Shown: positions 7,974 through 16,312, numbered from the stretch's first letter. The stretch is 22,181 nt of DNA from an uncultured Oscillibacter sp. (GCA_948902155.1 CAQVQZ010000011.1:1-22181), one strand, 5' to 3'. Numbers and translations are program-made. Notes: generated by a model from the letters alone, not told the origin.

Positions 7974-8534
7974 ATGAACGATCTGAGCGATCTGCAAGCC
8001 CGCCTGCGGGAACAGCGGCCTGTGGAGTGGGACCAGCTGCCGGACTTCTCCCTGTATATGGATCAGGTCCTCTCCTACATGGAGCGGCAGGTGATCCGTT
8101 TCGACGGAGACGACGCCCTCACCGCCGCCATGGTAAACAACTACACCAAGAGCGGCCTGGCCCCCCGGGCCGAGGGGAAAAAATACGGCCGGGAGCATCT
8201 GGCTTACTTCACCGTGATCTGCATCCTGAAACGGGTGATGTCCACCAGGGACATGGACCTGCTGATCCGGGAGGAGCTCCAGGGCGACCGGCCGGTGCAG
8301 GAGGGCTACGCCGCCTTCCGGGACAGCCTGGACAAGGCCCTGAACATCGCCGCCGGGGAGCTGGCCAAGCGCTCCGGGGACGGGGACCTGGACGACGCGG
8401 CCCTGGCCGACTCCGCCATCCACTTCGCCCTTCTCAGCTACGCCGCCGGCGTGGCGGGGAACCGCTGCGTCGCCCTTCTCCGGGACCGGAAGGGGCCCCC
8501 GGCCAAGGGGAAAAAAGAAAAGGAGCGTGATTGA
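7974..8534 (+). CDS. DUF1836 domain protein
   Basis: A 186-residue predicted cytoplasmic protein. The segment from about residue 20 to 90, with LPDFSLYMDQVLSYMERQ, LTAAMVNNYTKSGL, PRAEGKKYGREHL and AYFTVICILKRVMS, is the DUF1836 signature; the family has a helix-turn-helix-like look and is thought to be regulatory, but its function is not established. The C-terminal tail is Lys/Glu-rich (GKKEKERD). The start at 7974 follows an AAAGGA at 7961-7966 by 7 bases. It is the first gene after a strong promoter and overlaps the degV gene by 4 bases, so the two are probably translationally coupled. A link between this protein and the fatty-acid-binding DegV product is inference from position only. Confidence 0.88.
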   Translation: MNDLSDLQARLREQRPVEWDQLPDFSLYMDQVLSYMERQVIRFDGDDALTAAMVNNYTKSGLAPRAEGKKYGREHLAYFTVICILKRVMSTRDMDLLIREELQGDRPVQEGYAAFRDSLDKALNIAAGELAKRSGDGDLDDAALADSAIHFALLSYAAGVAGNRCVALLRDRKGPPAKGKKEKERD

Positions 8535-9409
8535 GGGTGGCGGATTTCGCGATCATGACCGACAGCTGCTGCGACCTCACTGCGGAGATGGCGGCGGAGC
8601 TGAGCGTCGAGGTCCTGCCCCTGCGGCTGGAGCTGAAGGGGCGGGAATACCGGAACTTCCTGGACGGCCGGGACATCGGCTTTCAGGCGTTTTACGGCCA
8701 GGTCCGGGAAGGGGAGATGCCCGTGACCTCCGCCGTCAACGTGGGGGAGTTCGAGGCCGCCATGCGGCCCGTTCTGGAGGGCGGAAGGGACATTCTCTGC
8801 CTCTGCTTCTCCTCCGCCCTGTCCACCACCTATCAGTCCGCCGTCATCGCCGCCGGAGGGATGGGGGAGGAGTTTCCGGAGCGGAAGATTTTCGTGGTGG
8901 ACAGCCTGTGCGCCTCCCTGGGGCAGGGGCTCCTGGTGTGGCTCTGCGCCCAGGAGCGCAAGAAGGGACGGACCATCGAGGAAGTCCGGGACTACGCCGA
9001 GGCCACGAAAGGGAAGGTCTGCCACTGGTTCACGGTGGACGACCTGAACCACCTGAAGCGGGGAGGCCGGGTCAGCGCCACGGCGGCGCTGTTCGGCACG
9101 ATGCTGTCCATCAAGCCCGTCCTCCACGTGGACGAGCAGGGGCGGCTGATTCCCATGGAGAAGTGCCGGGGACGGCGGGCCTCCCTGCTGGCCCTGGTGG
9201 AGCACATGGAGAAGAGCGCCGTGGACCCCGGAAGCCAGACGGTTTTTATCAGCCACGGCGACTGCCGGGAGGAGGCGGAGTTTGTGGCGGAGGAGATTCG
9301 CCGCCGTCTGGGGGTCCGGGAGATCCACATCAACTATGTGGGCCCGGTGATCGGAAGCCACACGGGAGCGGGAGTCATGGCGCTGTTTTTCCTGGGCTCC
9401 GGGCGGTGA
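8531..9409 (+). CDS. DegV family fatty-acid-binding protein
   Basis: DegV/FakB-type proteins bind a fatty acid between two domains; FakB members present it to the kinase FakA. Seen in the 292 residues: IMTDSCCDL near the N-terminus, PVTSAVNVGEFEAAM, SSALSTTYQSA, DLNHLKRGGR, SIKPVLHVDEQGRL and the terminal IGSHTGAGVMALFFLG, all typical positions. The start taken is TTG 8531, which overlaps the previous stop (TTGA) and lies 5 bases after AGGAG; GTG 8537, giving MADFAIMTDS, is a plausible alternative with wider spacing. No fakA-like gene is in the window. It is followed after 36 bases by prmA. Confidence 0.93.
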   Translation: MRVADFAIMTDSCCDLTAEMAAELSVEVLPLRLELKGREYRNFLDGRDIGFQAFYGQVREGEMPVTSAVNVGEFEAAMRPVLEGGRDILCLCFSSALSTTYQSAVIAAGGMGEEFPERKIFVVDSLCASLGQGLLVWLCAQERKKGRTIEEVRDYAEATKGKVCHWFTVDDLNHLKRGGRVSATAALFGTMLSIKPVLHVDEQGRLIPMEKCRGRRASLLALVEHMEKSAVDPGSQTVFISHGDCREEAEFVAEEIRRRLGVREIHINYVGPVIGSHTGAGVMALFFLGSGR

Positions 9410-9445
9410 ACTGGATTTCGCGATTTTAGGAAAGGTGGTGGAGCC

Positions 9446-10399
9446 ATGCGCTGGCTGGAGGTTCACATCGACACCAATCACTCCGGGCTGGAGACGGTCC
9501 AGGCCCTGCTGTCCGCCCTGGACGTGGACGGCGTGGCCATCGAGGACGAAGAGGAGTTCCAGGACTTCCTGGAGAACAACCACGAGTATTGGGACTACGT
9601 GGACGAGGACCTGAACCGCTACATGGAGGGCCGGTCACGGGTCACGTTCTACCTGGAGGCCAAGGAGGCGGGCTTTGCCAAGCTGGGGGAGGTCCGCATC
9701 GCTTTGCAGGACCTGAAACAGGAGCGGCAGGACCTGGGGACGCTTTTGATGACCCTGGAGGAGGTCCAGGACGCCGACTGGGAGAACAACTGGAAGCAGT
9801 ATTACAAGCCCATGGAAATCGGCGAGCGGCTGCTCATCATCCCCAAATGGGAGACGGCGGACCCGGAGGGCCGGACGCCGCTGTACCTGGACCCCGGCCT
9901 GACCTTCGGCACCGGGGCCCACGCCACGACCCGGCTGTGCCTGACGGCCCTGGAGGGGCTGATCCACGGCGGCGAGCGGGTGCTGGACCTGGGCTGCGGC
10001 AGCGGCATTTTGTCCGTGGCGGCCCTGCGGCTGGGGGCGGCTTCCGCCCTGGCGGTGGACATCGACGACAAGTGCCGGGACGCGGCGGGAGAAAACGCCG
10101 CCCTCAACGGCATCGGCGAGGAGTCCTTCGCCGTGCTGACTGGTAATATCCTGACGGACGAGGCCGTGGCGGAGAAGACCGGCGGCGGCTACGACGTGGT
10201 GCTGGCCAACATCGTGGCGGACGTGATCATCGCCCTGGCTCCCCGCGTCCGGGGACTGCTCCGGGAGGGCGGGACCTTCCTCTGCTCCGGCATCATCGAG
10301 GGCCGGGTGGAGGAGGTGGCGGAAGCGCTTCGGAACGCCGGGCTGGAGATTCAGGACCGGCGGGAGGACAACGGCTGGTTTGCCTTCACCTGCCAATAA
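9446..10399 (+). CDS. prmA: Ribosomal protein L11 methyltransferase
   Basis: PrmA trimethylates lysines and the N-terminus of ribosomal protein L11 using S-adenosylmethionine. The 317 residues contain the substrate-recognition N-terminal domain, the linker motif DPGLTFGTGAHATTRLCL (about 150-168), SAM motif I VLDLGCGSGILSVAALRLGA (about 179-198), the acidic AVDIDD of motif II and DVVLANIVADVI (about 250-261), where NI(L/V)A replaces the NPP of other methyltransferases as usual for PrmA. The region before the ATG carries AGGAAAGGTGGTGG. It is the last gene of the operon; the usual rsmE partner is absent and a terminator follows at once. Confidence 0.96.
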   Translation: MRWLEVHIDTNHSGLETVQALLSALDVDGVAIEDEEEFQDFLENNHEYWDYVDEDLNRYMEGRSRVTFYLEAKEAGFAKLGEVRIALQDLKQERQDLGTLLMTLEEVQDADWENNWKQYYKPMEIGERLLIIPKWETADPEGRTPLYLDPGLTFGTGAHATTRLCLTALEGLIHGGERVLDLGCGSGILSVAALRLGAASALAVDIDDKCRDAAGENAALNGIGEESFAVLTGNILTDEAVAEKTGGGYDVVLANIVADVIIALAPRVRGLLREGGTFLCSGIIEGRVEEVAEALRNAGLEIQDRREDNGWFAFTCQ

Positions 10400-10400
10400 A

Positions 10401-10440
10401 CCAAAAAACACCGGCGGACCTGTTCAGGTCCGCCGGTTTC
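10401..10440. terminator. Bidirectional terminator between prmA and the J-domain gene
   Basis: A perfect 12-bp stem, ACCGGCGGACCT (10410-10421) with AGGTCCGCCGGT (10426-10437), has a 4-base loop. On the minus strand it is followed by a six-T run (A-run at 10403-10408), so it is strong for the minus-strand genes. On the plus strand only three T follow. Confidence 0.88.
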
Positions 10441-10445
10441 TATGT

Positions 10446-12263
10446 TCAGTCCGATGCGATCTGGTCCCAGATCATGACCAGGCCCACGCCGTCCAGCTCC
10501 TGGTGGGTGGGGGTCCCCCGGTAGAGGTCCGTGACATGCCGCACGCCGTCCAGCCGGCCCTCCGGCAGACAGAAGAGCATCCCGCCGCCGGACGCCATCA
10601 GATACTGGGCCAGGGGTTCCCGGCTCTCCTTGTCCGCGCCGGTGACGTGGAAGAAGGTCGTGCCGCTGAGCTCAAGAGTACCTTCATTCAGCAGGACATA
10701 CGCGTCCGCGCCCATGTGTTTGTCCGCCAGGCCGCTCTCTTCCAGGAGGTAGCGGCAGAAAGCCGCGCCCACGTCGTTCTCGTACTGGGTCCGGGCATAG
10801 TCCGCGTCAAAGCCGCCGTCCTCGGTGGAGACGGCGTCATAAAAGGACAGCTCGCCGTGGCAGAGGAAAATCTGATAGGTCATCTGCCCGCCGTATTTCC
10901 CGATCAGGACCCGGTACCAGTCCCGGCTCTCCACATCCTTCAGCAGCTCTCCCAAGGCGGTGATGGCCTCCCCCGCCCCCAGCAGGGGCAGGTCGAACAG
11001 ATAGGCCCCCGGCGCTTCGCCCATGTTTCCCTGGTAGCCCGTCCCGGCGCTGTCGAAGCGCAGGCCCAGGGACCACTCCTCCGCGAAGGACTCCAGCTCC
11101 TGTTTCAGCAGGATGTAGGGGTAGTTGGTCTGGTAGCCGGGAAACGTCTCCGTCCGCTGGCCCTCTTTCCGTACCCAGAAGTACAGGGACGGCTCGTCCA
11201 CCGGGGCGCAGAGCTCCTTGTGCTGGCTCAGAGGGTGGAAGAAGGGACGGCCAAGGTCCTCCTCCAGCCACTGGAGGGACTGGGTTTCCCACGCCTTCGC
11301 CTCCCGCCGGGCGGTGTAGTCCCGATAGGCGCTCCGGAGGTTCACGGCCCAGCCCAGGAGGAAGAAGCCTGCCAGGATGGAGAAGCAGACCGCAATGACG
11401 GCTTTCCGCCAGGCGGGATAGCTCTTCCAGACGGCGCGCCAGCGGCTGGCGGCCTTCGCCATCCGGCGCTTCTCCCGGCGGTCCACGTTCAGGAGGCGGT
11501 AGAGAGGCTTATAAATCGGATAGCCGGGGCCTTTCTCAAAGCCGTAGGCGGCGAAGATGGCCCGGCGGATATCGGGGGACAGGTCCGGGTGCTGCTCCAG
11601 GAAATCCTCCAGGAGAAAGATAAAATCCAAATTGGCCCGGACGTTCCAAAAGACCGGGTCGCTGAGAAAGCGCCGCCACTGCCGCAGGGGCGCGCCGCTG
11701 GAATGCAGCAGCTCCAGGGCGTGGCTCGCCGCCATGACGGCGGACCAGGACTCCGCTTCGTCCGCCGCCCGGCGGCGCTGGTCCCGCTCCTGCCCGGCGT
11801 AGCGCGCCCGGTTCTTCCGGCGGAGCTCCTCCAGCTTCCGGTAGCGGGCCTCCTCGGCCTCCGCCTCCCCTTCGGCGAAGAGACGCTCATAATCCCAATC
11901 CTGGGCGGGGCCCTCCGGCTCCGGAGGCTTGGGAGGCTCCTCTTCCAGAAGCTCCTCGTAGTTCCAATCGGGTTCCGGCGCGGGGGGCGGCGGGTCCTCC
12001 GGGCGCTCGTTGCCGGCCTGGGATTCCCCGCCGGGCGCGGGGATGTCCGGCTCCGCCGTTCCGGGTCCCTCCGGCGGCGGGGGTTTTGTCCGGGCGCTCC
12101 GGCGGGCGTAACGGCTGGCCTCCTGATAGGCGCTGTGCAGCCGCTGGAATCCCTCGGGGTCGTCCTCCGGGTGGGTGGTTTTCAGACGCTGGGCGTAGGC
12201 CCGGCGAATCTCCGGCAGTCCCGCCGGGCCGTCCAGGCCCAGCTCGCTCCACGGCCAGCTCAC
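10446..12263 (-). CDS. Membrane-anchored J-domain protein, DjlC-like
   Basis: A 605-residue protein starting at GTG 12263 behind GGAGAGGAGG. It opens with a J-like domain: W..LGL followed by IRRAYAQRLKTTHPEDDPEGF and LHSAYQEA. The tripeptide is HPE (residues 31-33), not the canonical HPD. Then come a Pro/Glu-rich linker (about 55-130), a charged helical region, one transmembrane segment (about 285-307, VIAVCFSILAGFFLLGWAV) and about 295 residues that would lie outside the membrane if the N-terminus is inside; that last part matches no family I recognise. The start overlaps the Hsp70 stop by four bases (GTGA), so the two are co-translated. In Escherichia coli HscC works with membrane-anchored DjlB/DjlC, which this pair resembles. 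Confidence 0.85.
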   Translation of the reverse strand: MSWPWSELGLDGPAGLPEIRRAYAQRLKTTHPEDDPEGFQRLHSAYQEASRYARRSARTKPPPPEGPGTAEPDIPAPGGESQAGNERPEDPPPPAPEPDWNYEELLEEEPPKPPEPEGPAQDWDYERLFAEGEAEAEEARYRKLEELRRKNRARYAGQERDQRRRAADEAESWSAVMAASHALELLHSSGAPLRQWRRFLSDPVFWNVRANLDFIFLLEDFLEQHPDLSPDIRRAIFAAYGFEKGPGYPIYKPLYRLLNVDRREKRRMAKAASRWRAVWKSYPAWRKAVIAVCFSILAGFFLLGWAVNLRSAYRDYTARREAKAWETQSLQWLEEDLGRPFFHPLSQHKELCAPVDEPSLYFWVRKEGQRTETFPGYQTNYPYILLKQELESFAEEWSLGLRFDSAGTGYQGNMGEAPGAYLFDLPLLGAGEAITALGELLKDVESRDWYRVLIGKYGGQMTYQIFLCHGELSFYDAVSTEDGGFDADYARTQYENDVGAAFCRYLLEESGLADKHMGADAYVLLNEGTLELSGTTFFHVTGADKESREPLAQYLMASGGGMLFCLPEGRLDGVRHVTDLYRGTPTHQELDGVGLVMIWDQIASD

Positions 12264-13987
12264 AGCTCCTCCTCTCCGTCCAGGGGCTCCGGCGGCGGCA
12301 GGGCCGCGTCGCCCAGGTACGCCTCCGCCTGGTCAAAGAAGCGGTCCAGGCGGCGGGTGGCTTTGGCGATCTTCAGCGCCTCCTGGCTGGAGAGAACCCG
12401 CTGGTACCAGTCCAGCAGCTCCGCCACCTGCTCCCGGAGGCTCCCCACCGTCACGGCGTAGAGCCGTTCGCCCCGGGCGATCATGGCCCGGTTTTCCTCC
12501 TGCTCCCTGGGGTGGAGCTTCAGGCAGGACAGCTCTTTCAGGCGCCGCTCCGCCTCCTGGGGGGTCATATCCTTGTTCTGGAGCAGCAGCCGCTCCGCGT
12601 GCCCGGCTTCGTTGACCACCTCCACCTCCAAAAGGCCGTTGATGTCGTAGGTGAAGCGGATGCGCACGGACTGCCGCCCCCTGGGGGCGGGGGGCACCGG
12701 AACCACCAGCTTGCCCAGCAGGGTGTTGTCCCCGCAGTAGCGGTTTTCTCCCTGGTAGATCTGCACGTCCACCTTCTCCTGGCCGTCCCGGACGGTGTAG
12801 TAGACCCCCATCTTGCTGGTGGGCAGGACGCTGTTCCGCTCGATGATGGGGCTCATCAGGTCCCGGCCCGGCTCACTCTCGTTGTACCGGGCCACGCCCA
12901 GGGTAAAGGGGCAGACGTCCGTCAGGACCAGCTCCTTCAAGTCCCCGGCGCGGGCCTTCATCCCGGCGCAGACGCCCGCTCCCAGGGCCACGGCGGTGTC
13001 CGGGCGGCTGTCCCGCACCGGCTCCTTACGGAGGGCCCGGGCGATGTACCGCCGCACCGCCGGCATGTGGCTGGAGCCGCCCACCATCACCAGGTCGTCC
13101 AGCTCCGCAGGGGAGATGCCCGCGTCCATAAACACCCGCTGGATGGGGGCCGTCATCCGCCGGAAGAGGGAGCCGCTTTTGCGGATGAGCCACTCGTTGC
13201 TGAGGGTCAGGGCGGCGGAGATGGTCCCGTCGTCCACGGAGAGGATGACCATGTCCTGCTGGGTCAGGGCCATTTTGCAGGTCTCCGCCTGGCGCACCAG
13301 CATCTCCCGCTGGCGGGGGGAGAGTGCGTCAAATTCCAGGCCGCAGTCCTCGCAGAAGCCCCTGGCGATGGCCAGGTCGAAGTCGGACCCGCCCAGGCGG
13401 TTGTCCCCGCTGACCGCCGTGACGCTGACCACGCTGCCGAACCGCTCCACCAGGGACACGTCCAAAGTTCCGCCGCCGAAGTCGAAGACCAGGCAGACCT
13501 TGTCCTCCTCCCCCTCGCTGATGTGGCCCGCCACCGCGGCGGCGGAAGGCTCGTTTACCAGCCGCTCCACCTTCAGCCCCGCCAGGGCGGCGGCGCGCTT
13601 GGCCGCAGCCCGCTGGGCCTCGGCAAAATAGGCGGGCACGCTGACCACGGCCTCCTCCACCGGCTCCCCCAGATACGCCTCCGCGTCCTCCCGCAGGCTG
13701 CGGAGCACCAGGGAGGACAGGTCCTCCGGCGTGAAGGTCCGGCCTCCCAAGTCATAGGTCTTATTGGTTCCCATATAACGCTTGAAGCGGGCGGCGGTCC
13801 GCTCCGGGTGGGAGATCAGCCGGTCCCTGGCCGCCCGGCCCACCAGGATGCCGCCGTCCTCGTCCACGCTGACCACGCTGGGGGTCAGGAAGTCCCCGGC
13901 GGCGTTGGGGATGAGCTCGCTCCGCCCGTTTCTCCAGACCGCAGCCAGGGAGTTGGTGGTGCCCAAGTCGATTCCAATCATTGCCAT
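12260..13987 (-). CDS. Hsp70 family chaperone, HscC-like
   Basis: ATP-dependent chaperone of 575 residues. Seen: phosphate-1 motif IGIDLGTTNS (residues 4-13), VSVPAYF and RLVNEPSAAAVAG in the nucleotide-binding domain, phosphate-2 motif FDFGGGTLDVSLVE (about 167-180), the adenosine-site motif MVGGSSHMPAVR (about 300-311), a beta substrate-binding domain including TYDINGLLEVEV, and a short helical lid. It lacks the long disordered C-terminus of DnaK, and there is no grpE or dnaJ alongside, so it is a specialised Hsp70. An in-frame TGA three codons upstream fixes ATG 13987 as the earliest ATG start; the GGAGG is unusually far from it (16 bases). First gene of a two-gene operon with the J-domain protein. 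No CIRCE element was seen, so heat-shock control by HrcA is not supported. Confidence 0.93.
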   Translation of the reverse strand: MAMIGIDLGTTNSLAAVWRNGRSELIPNAAGDFLTPSVVSVDEDGGILVGRAARDRLISHPERTAARFKRYMGTNKTYDLGGRTFTPEDLSSLVLRSLREDAEAYLGEPVEEAVVSVPAYFAEAQRAAAKRAAALAGLKVERLVNEPSAAAVAGHISEGEEDKVCLVFDFGGGTLDVSLVERFGSVVSVTAVSGDNRLGGSDFDLAIARGFCEDCGLEFDALSPRQREMLVRQAETCKMALTQQDMVILSVDDGTISAALTLSNEWLIRKSGSLFRRMTAPIQRVFMDAGISPAELDDLVMVGGSSHMPAVRRYIARALRKEPVRDSRPDTAVALGAGVCAGMKARAGDLKELVLTDVCPFTLGVARYNESEPGRDLMSPIIERNSVLPTSKMGVYYTVRDGQEKVDVQIYQGENRYCGDNTLLGKLVVPVPPAPRGRQSVRIRFTYDINGLLEVEVVNEAGHAERLLLQNKDMTPQEAERRLKELSCLKLHPREQEENRAMIARGERLYAVTVGSLREQVAELLDWYQRVLSSQEALKIAKATRRLDRFFDQAEAYLGDAALPPPEPLDGEEEL

Positions 13988-14023
13988 GTCGTTTCACCGC
14001 TTTCCTCCGGTTTTGCTGTTTCT

Positions 14024-14052
14024 ATTGTAGCATTCTCCCCAAAAGATTGCAA
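14024..14052 (-). promoter_or_regulatory. Sigma-70-type promoter of the Hsp70/J-protein operon
   Basis: Read on the minus strand, the -35 TTGCAA (14052-14047), a 17-base spacer and the -10 TACAAT (14029-14024) are present, with TGC just before the -10. It lies about 37 bases before the Hsp70 start codon. Confidence 0.75.
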
Positions 14053-14105
14053 GAACGGGAAAAGAGCCGCCCGGCGGGGGGGTAGGGCTTTGAAGTTGAA
14101 CGGGG

Positions 14106-14142
14106 AAAAAGGGCTTCCCCCGCCACCCGGCAGGGGAAGCCC
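14106..14142 (-). terminator. Intrinsic terminator after mscS
   Basis: A perfect 10-bp stem, GGGCTTCCCC (14111-14120) with GGGGAAGCCC (14133-14142), has a 12-base loop. On the minus strand it is followed by five T (A-run 14106-14110). It lies 15 bases past the mscS stop. Confidence 0.85.
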
Positions 14143-14156
14143 TCTTTTCCATCCAT

Positions 14157-14966
14157 CTACGGCACGATATGCACATCCAGCTTGCTGTACGGAATCTCCA
14201 CCCCCGCCTCGGCGAAGGCGCTCCGCAGATTCTCCGCCAGGGCGAACTGGGTGGCCCAGAAGTCCCCCGCCGCCGCCCAGCAGTAGCAGGTAAACTCGAT
14301 TCCGCTGTCCCCAAAGGCGGTGAGAAACACCGTGGGAGCCGGGTCGGACAAAATGTGCTCCGTCCCCCGGATGGCCTTCCAGCAGGCGTCCTTCACCGTC
14401 TCCGTAGACGCATCGTAGGACGCGCTCATCTTCCAGACAATCCGCCGCCGCCCCAGCAGGGTGTAGTTGACGACCTTGGAAGCGGCCAGCTCCTTGTTGG
14501 GCAGCATCGCCACCAGCCCGTCGGGGGTCGCCAGCTTTGTGTGGTTCAGGCTGATCTCCTCCACGGTGCCGGACACGCCCCCGGACTCGATGAAGTCCCC
14601 GATGGAGAAGGGGCGGGAGGACAGAATCACCAGCCCCCCGGCCACGTTGCCCAGGATGTCCTCCGCCGCCAGGGTAACGCCCAGGGAGCCCACGGACAGC
14701 AGCGCCACCAGGGAGGTCATGTTGATTCCCAGCGACCCGGCGGTAAACACCACCGTCAGGGTGTAGAGCACCAGCTTAGCCAGCCCCACCCCGTAGCGCT
14801 GGACGCGCTCCTCCAGCTTGGTCCGCCGCAGCAGCCGCCGGACCAGCTTCAGCAGCAGCCGGACCGCCACCAGGCAGACCAGCAGGGTAATCAGAGCGGC
14901 CAGAATATTCTCCAGTGCGAGCTTCCCCACGAAGCGCTCCAGCAGTCCGTTCCATTCAGCAGGCAT
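14157..14966 (-). CDS. MscS family small-conductance mechanosensitive channel
   Basis: Membrane channel that opens under tension to release osmolytes on hypo-osmotic shock. The 269 residues carry three hydrophobic segments (about 19-41, 62-82, 88-114). The third is the pore helix, continuing into AEDILGNVAGG and LVILSSRPFSIGDFIE, the MscS family hallmark. A beta domain (TVEEISLNHTKLATPDG, LPNKELAASKVVNYT) and a C-terminal alpha/beta domain follow. It starts 15 bases after the serA stop, so the two are very likely co-transcribed; only a weak G-rich ribosome binding site precedes the ATG. No functional link with serine synthesis is evident. Confidence 0.94.
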   Translation of the reverse strand: MPAEWNGLLERFVGKLALENILAALITLLVCLVAVRLLLKLVRRLLRRTKLEERVQRYGVGLAKLVLYTLTVVFTAGSLGINMTSLVALLSVGSLGVTLAAEDILGNVAGGLVILSSRPFSIGDFIESGGVSGTVEEISLNHTKLATPDGLVAMLPNKELAASKVVNYTLLGRRRIVWKMSASYDASTETVKDACWKAIRGTEHILSDPAPTVFLTAFGDSGIEFTCYCWAAAGDFWATQFALAENLRSAFAEAGVEIPYSKLDVHIVP

Positions 14967-14981
14967 AGGTGTTCCCCCCGC

Positions 14982-16148
14982 TCAGTCGACGGCCCGCACC
15001 CGGATGACGTTGGCCAGGTTCTTCAAATCCTCGATGACGGAGGCGTCCACCGTGGACCCCAGGTCCACCAGGGTGTAGGCGTAGTTGCCCTTGGACTTGT
15101 TGCTCAGGTTCTCCACGTTCACGCCGTCCCGGCTCAGCAGCGTGGTGATGTTCGCCAGCATGGCGGGGATGTTCCGGTGGATGACGCACAGCCGCATCAC
15201 GCCGCTCCGCTCCAGGTACACGTCGGGCAGGTTGACGGAATTGCGGATGTTGCCGTTTTCCAGGTAGTCCCGCAGCTCATCCGCCGCCATCACGGCGCAG
15301 TTCTGCTCGCTCTCCGGGGTGGAGGCTCCCAGATGGGGCATGGCCACCACATGGGGAGCCTCCACCAGCTTGTTGGTGGGGAAGTCGGTGACGTAAGCCG
15401 TCACCTGCCCGGCGTCCAGCGCCGCCAGCAGGGCGTCGTCGTCCACCACGCCTCCCCGGGCCAGGTTGATGAGCCGCACGCCGGGCTTCATCTGGGCCAG
15501 GGCGTCCGCGTCGATCATGTGCCGGGTCTTCTCGTTAAAATGGATGTGGGCGGTGATGTAATCCGCCTTTTTGTAAAGCTCCCGCACGTCCCGGACCACG
15601 TGGACGTGCCGGTCCAGCCGCAGCGCCGCGTCCACGGAGAGGAAGGGGTCATACCCGTACACGTCCATCCCCAGGTCCAGCGCCACGTTGGCCACCAAAG
15701 ACCCGATGGCCCCCAGGCCAATGACGCCCAGGGTCTTGCGGTACAGCTCCGGCCCCACGAAAGCGGACTTTCCCTTCTCCACCACGGCCTCCACGTCCAG
15801 GCCGGCCTCGGCCTGCTTGTGGACCCAGCGCACCGCGCCGGTGACGTCCCGGGAGGAGATCAGCATGGAGCAGAGCACCAGCTCCTTCACGGCGTTGGCG
15901 TTGGCGCCGGGGGTGTTGAATACGGCCACGCCGGAGGCGGAGCAGCGATCCAGGGGGATGTTGTTCACGCCCACCCCGGCCCGCGCGATGGCCAGTAGCT
16001 CCTGGGGGAACGCGTAGTCCAGCAGGTCGGCGGACCGGACCAGGATGCCCTCCTCCCCCTGGACGGCCTCCCCCACCTCGTAGTGTTCGGGGTCCAGCCG
16101 CGCCAGCCCGGCAGGGGCGATGTTGTTGAATGTCTTGATACGATACAT
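14982..16148 (-). CDS. serA: D-3-phosphoglycerate dehydrogenase, short ACT-domain type
   Basis: Oxidises 3-phosphoglycerate to 3-phosphohydroxypyruvate with NAD, the first step of serine synthesis. The 388 residues hold an N-terminal catalytic half, a Rossmann NAD domain with GVIGLGAIGSLVA (about 139-151), the catalytic Arg231 in INLARGGVVDDDALL, His272 in PHLGASTPESE, and a C-terminal ACT domain (about 315-388, RLCVIHRNIPAMLANITTLL). Hand alignment with the E. coli enzyme places an Asn (residue 259, VTDFPTN) where the third catalytic residue, Glu269, sits. Short SerA proteins of this form occur in clostridia. The GGAGG lies 7 bases before the ATG. serC, often adjacent, is not in the window. 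Confidence 0.93.
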   Translation of the reverse strand: MYRIKTFNNIAPAGLARLDPEHYEVGEAVQGEEGILVRSADLLDYAFPQELLAIARAGVGVNNIPLDRCSASGVAVFNTPGANANAVKELVLCSMLISSRDVTGAVRWVHKQAEAGLDVEAVVEKGKSAFVGPELYRKTLGVIGLGAIGSLVANVALDLGMDVYGYDPFLSVDAALRLDRHVHVVRDVRELYKKADYITAHIHFNEKTRHMIDADALAQMKPGVRLINLARGGVVDDDALLAALDAGQVTAYVTDFPTNKLVEAPHVVAMPHLGASTPESEQNCAVMAADELRDYLENGNIRNSVNLPDVYLERSGVMRLCVIHRNIPAMLANITTLLSRDGVNVENLSNKSKGNYAYTLVDLGSTVDASVIEDLKNLANVIRVRAVD

Positions 16149-16216
16149 AGGAAACCTCCAAAAGAATGAAGATCAAAAAAATGCGATAGAAGCGCGGCTC
16201 GCGCCGGCGCCTCTCT

Positions 16217-16245
16217 AGTATAATCCACTTTGCCCCCCGGAACAA
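16217..16245 (-). promoter_or_regulatory. Probable promoter of serA-mscS
   Basis: On the minus strand, TTGTTC (16245-16240), a 17-base spacer and TATACT (16222-16217, 5 of 6) are present. The -35 is weak. Transcription would start near 16210, giving a leader of about 62 bases before serA. Confidence 0.55.
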
Positions 16246-16312
16246 GATGCAATTCCACCGTATTTTTGCGGAATTGTTGCTTTTGCCATGGGGTTTTTGG
16301 TGAAAAACGCCG

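Noticed and set aside
13988..14052. CIRCE-type heat-shock operator upstream of the Hsp70 gene
   Set aside because: No TTAGCACTC-type inverted repeat with a 9-base spacer is present; only a plain extended -10 promoter was found.
16174..16214. Possible transcription attenuator in the serA leader (GC hairpin followed by seven T on the minus strand)
   Set aside because: The predicted start near 16210 cuts into the stem, and the T-run begins 6-9 bases after the hairpin, too far for a normal intrinsic terminator.
16219..16224. Plus-strand TATAAT overlapping the serA -10
   Set aside because: No -35 at suitable distance and no TG extension; it is probably just the A/T-rich complement of the minus-strand element.
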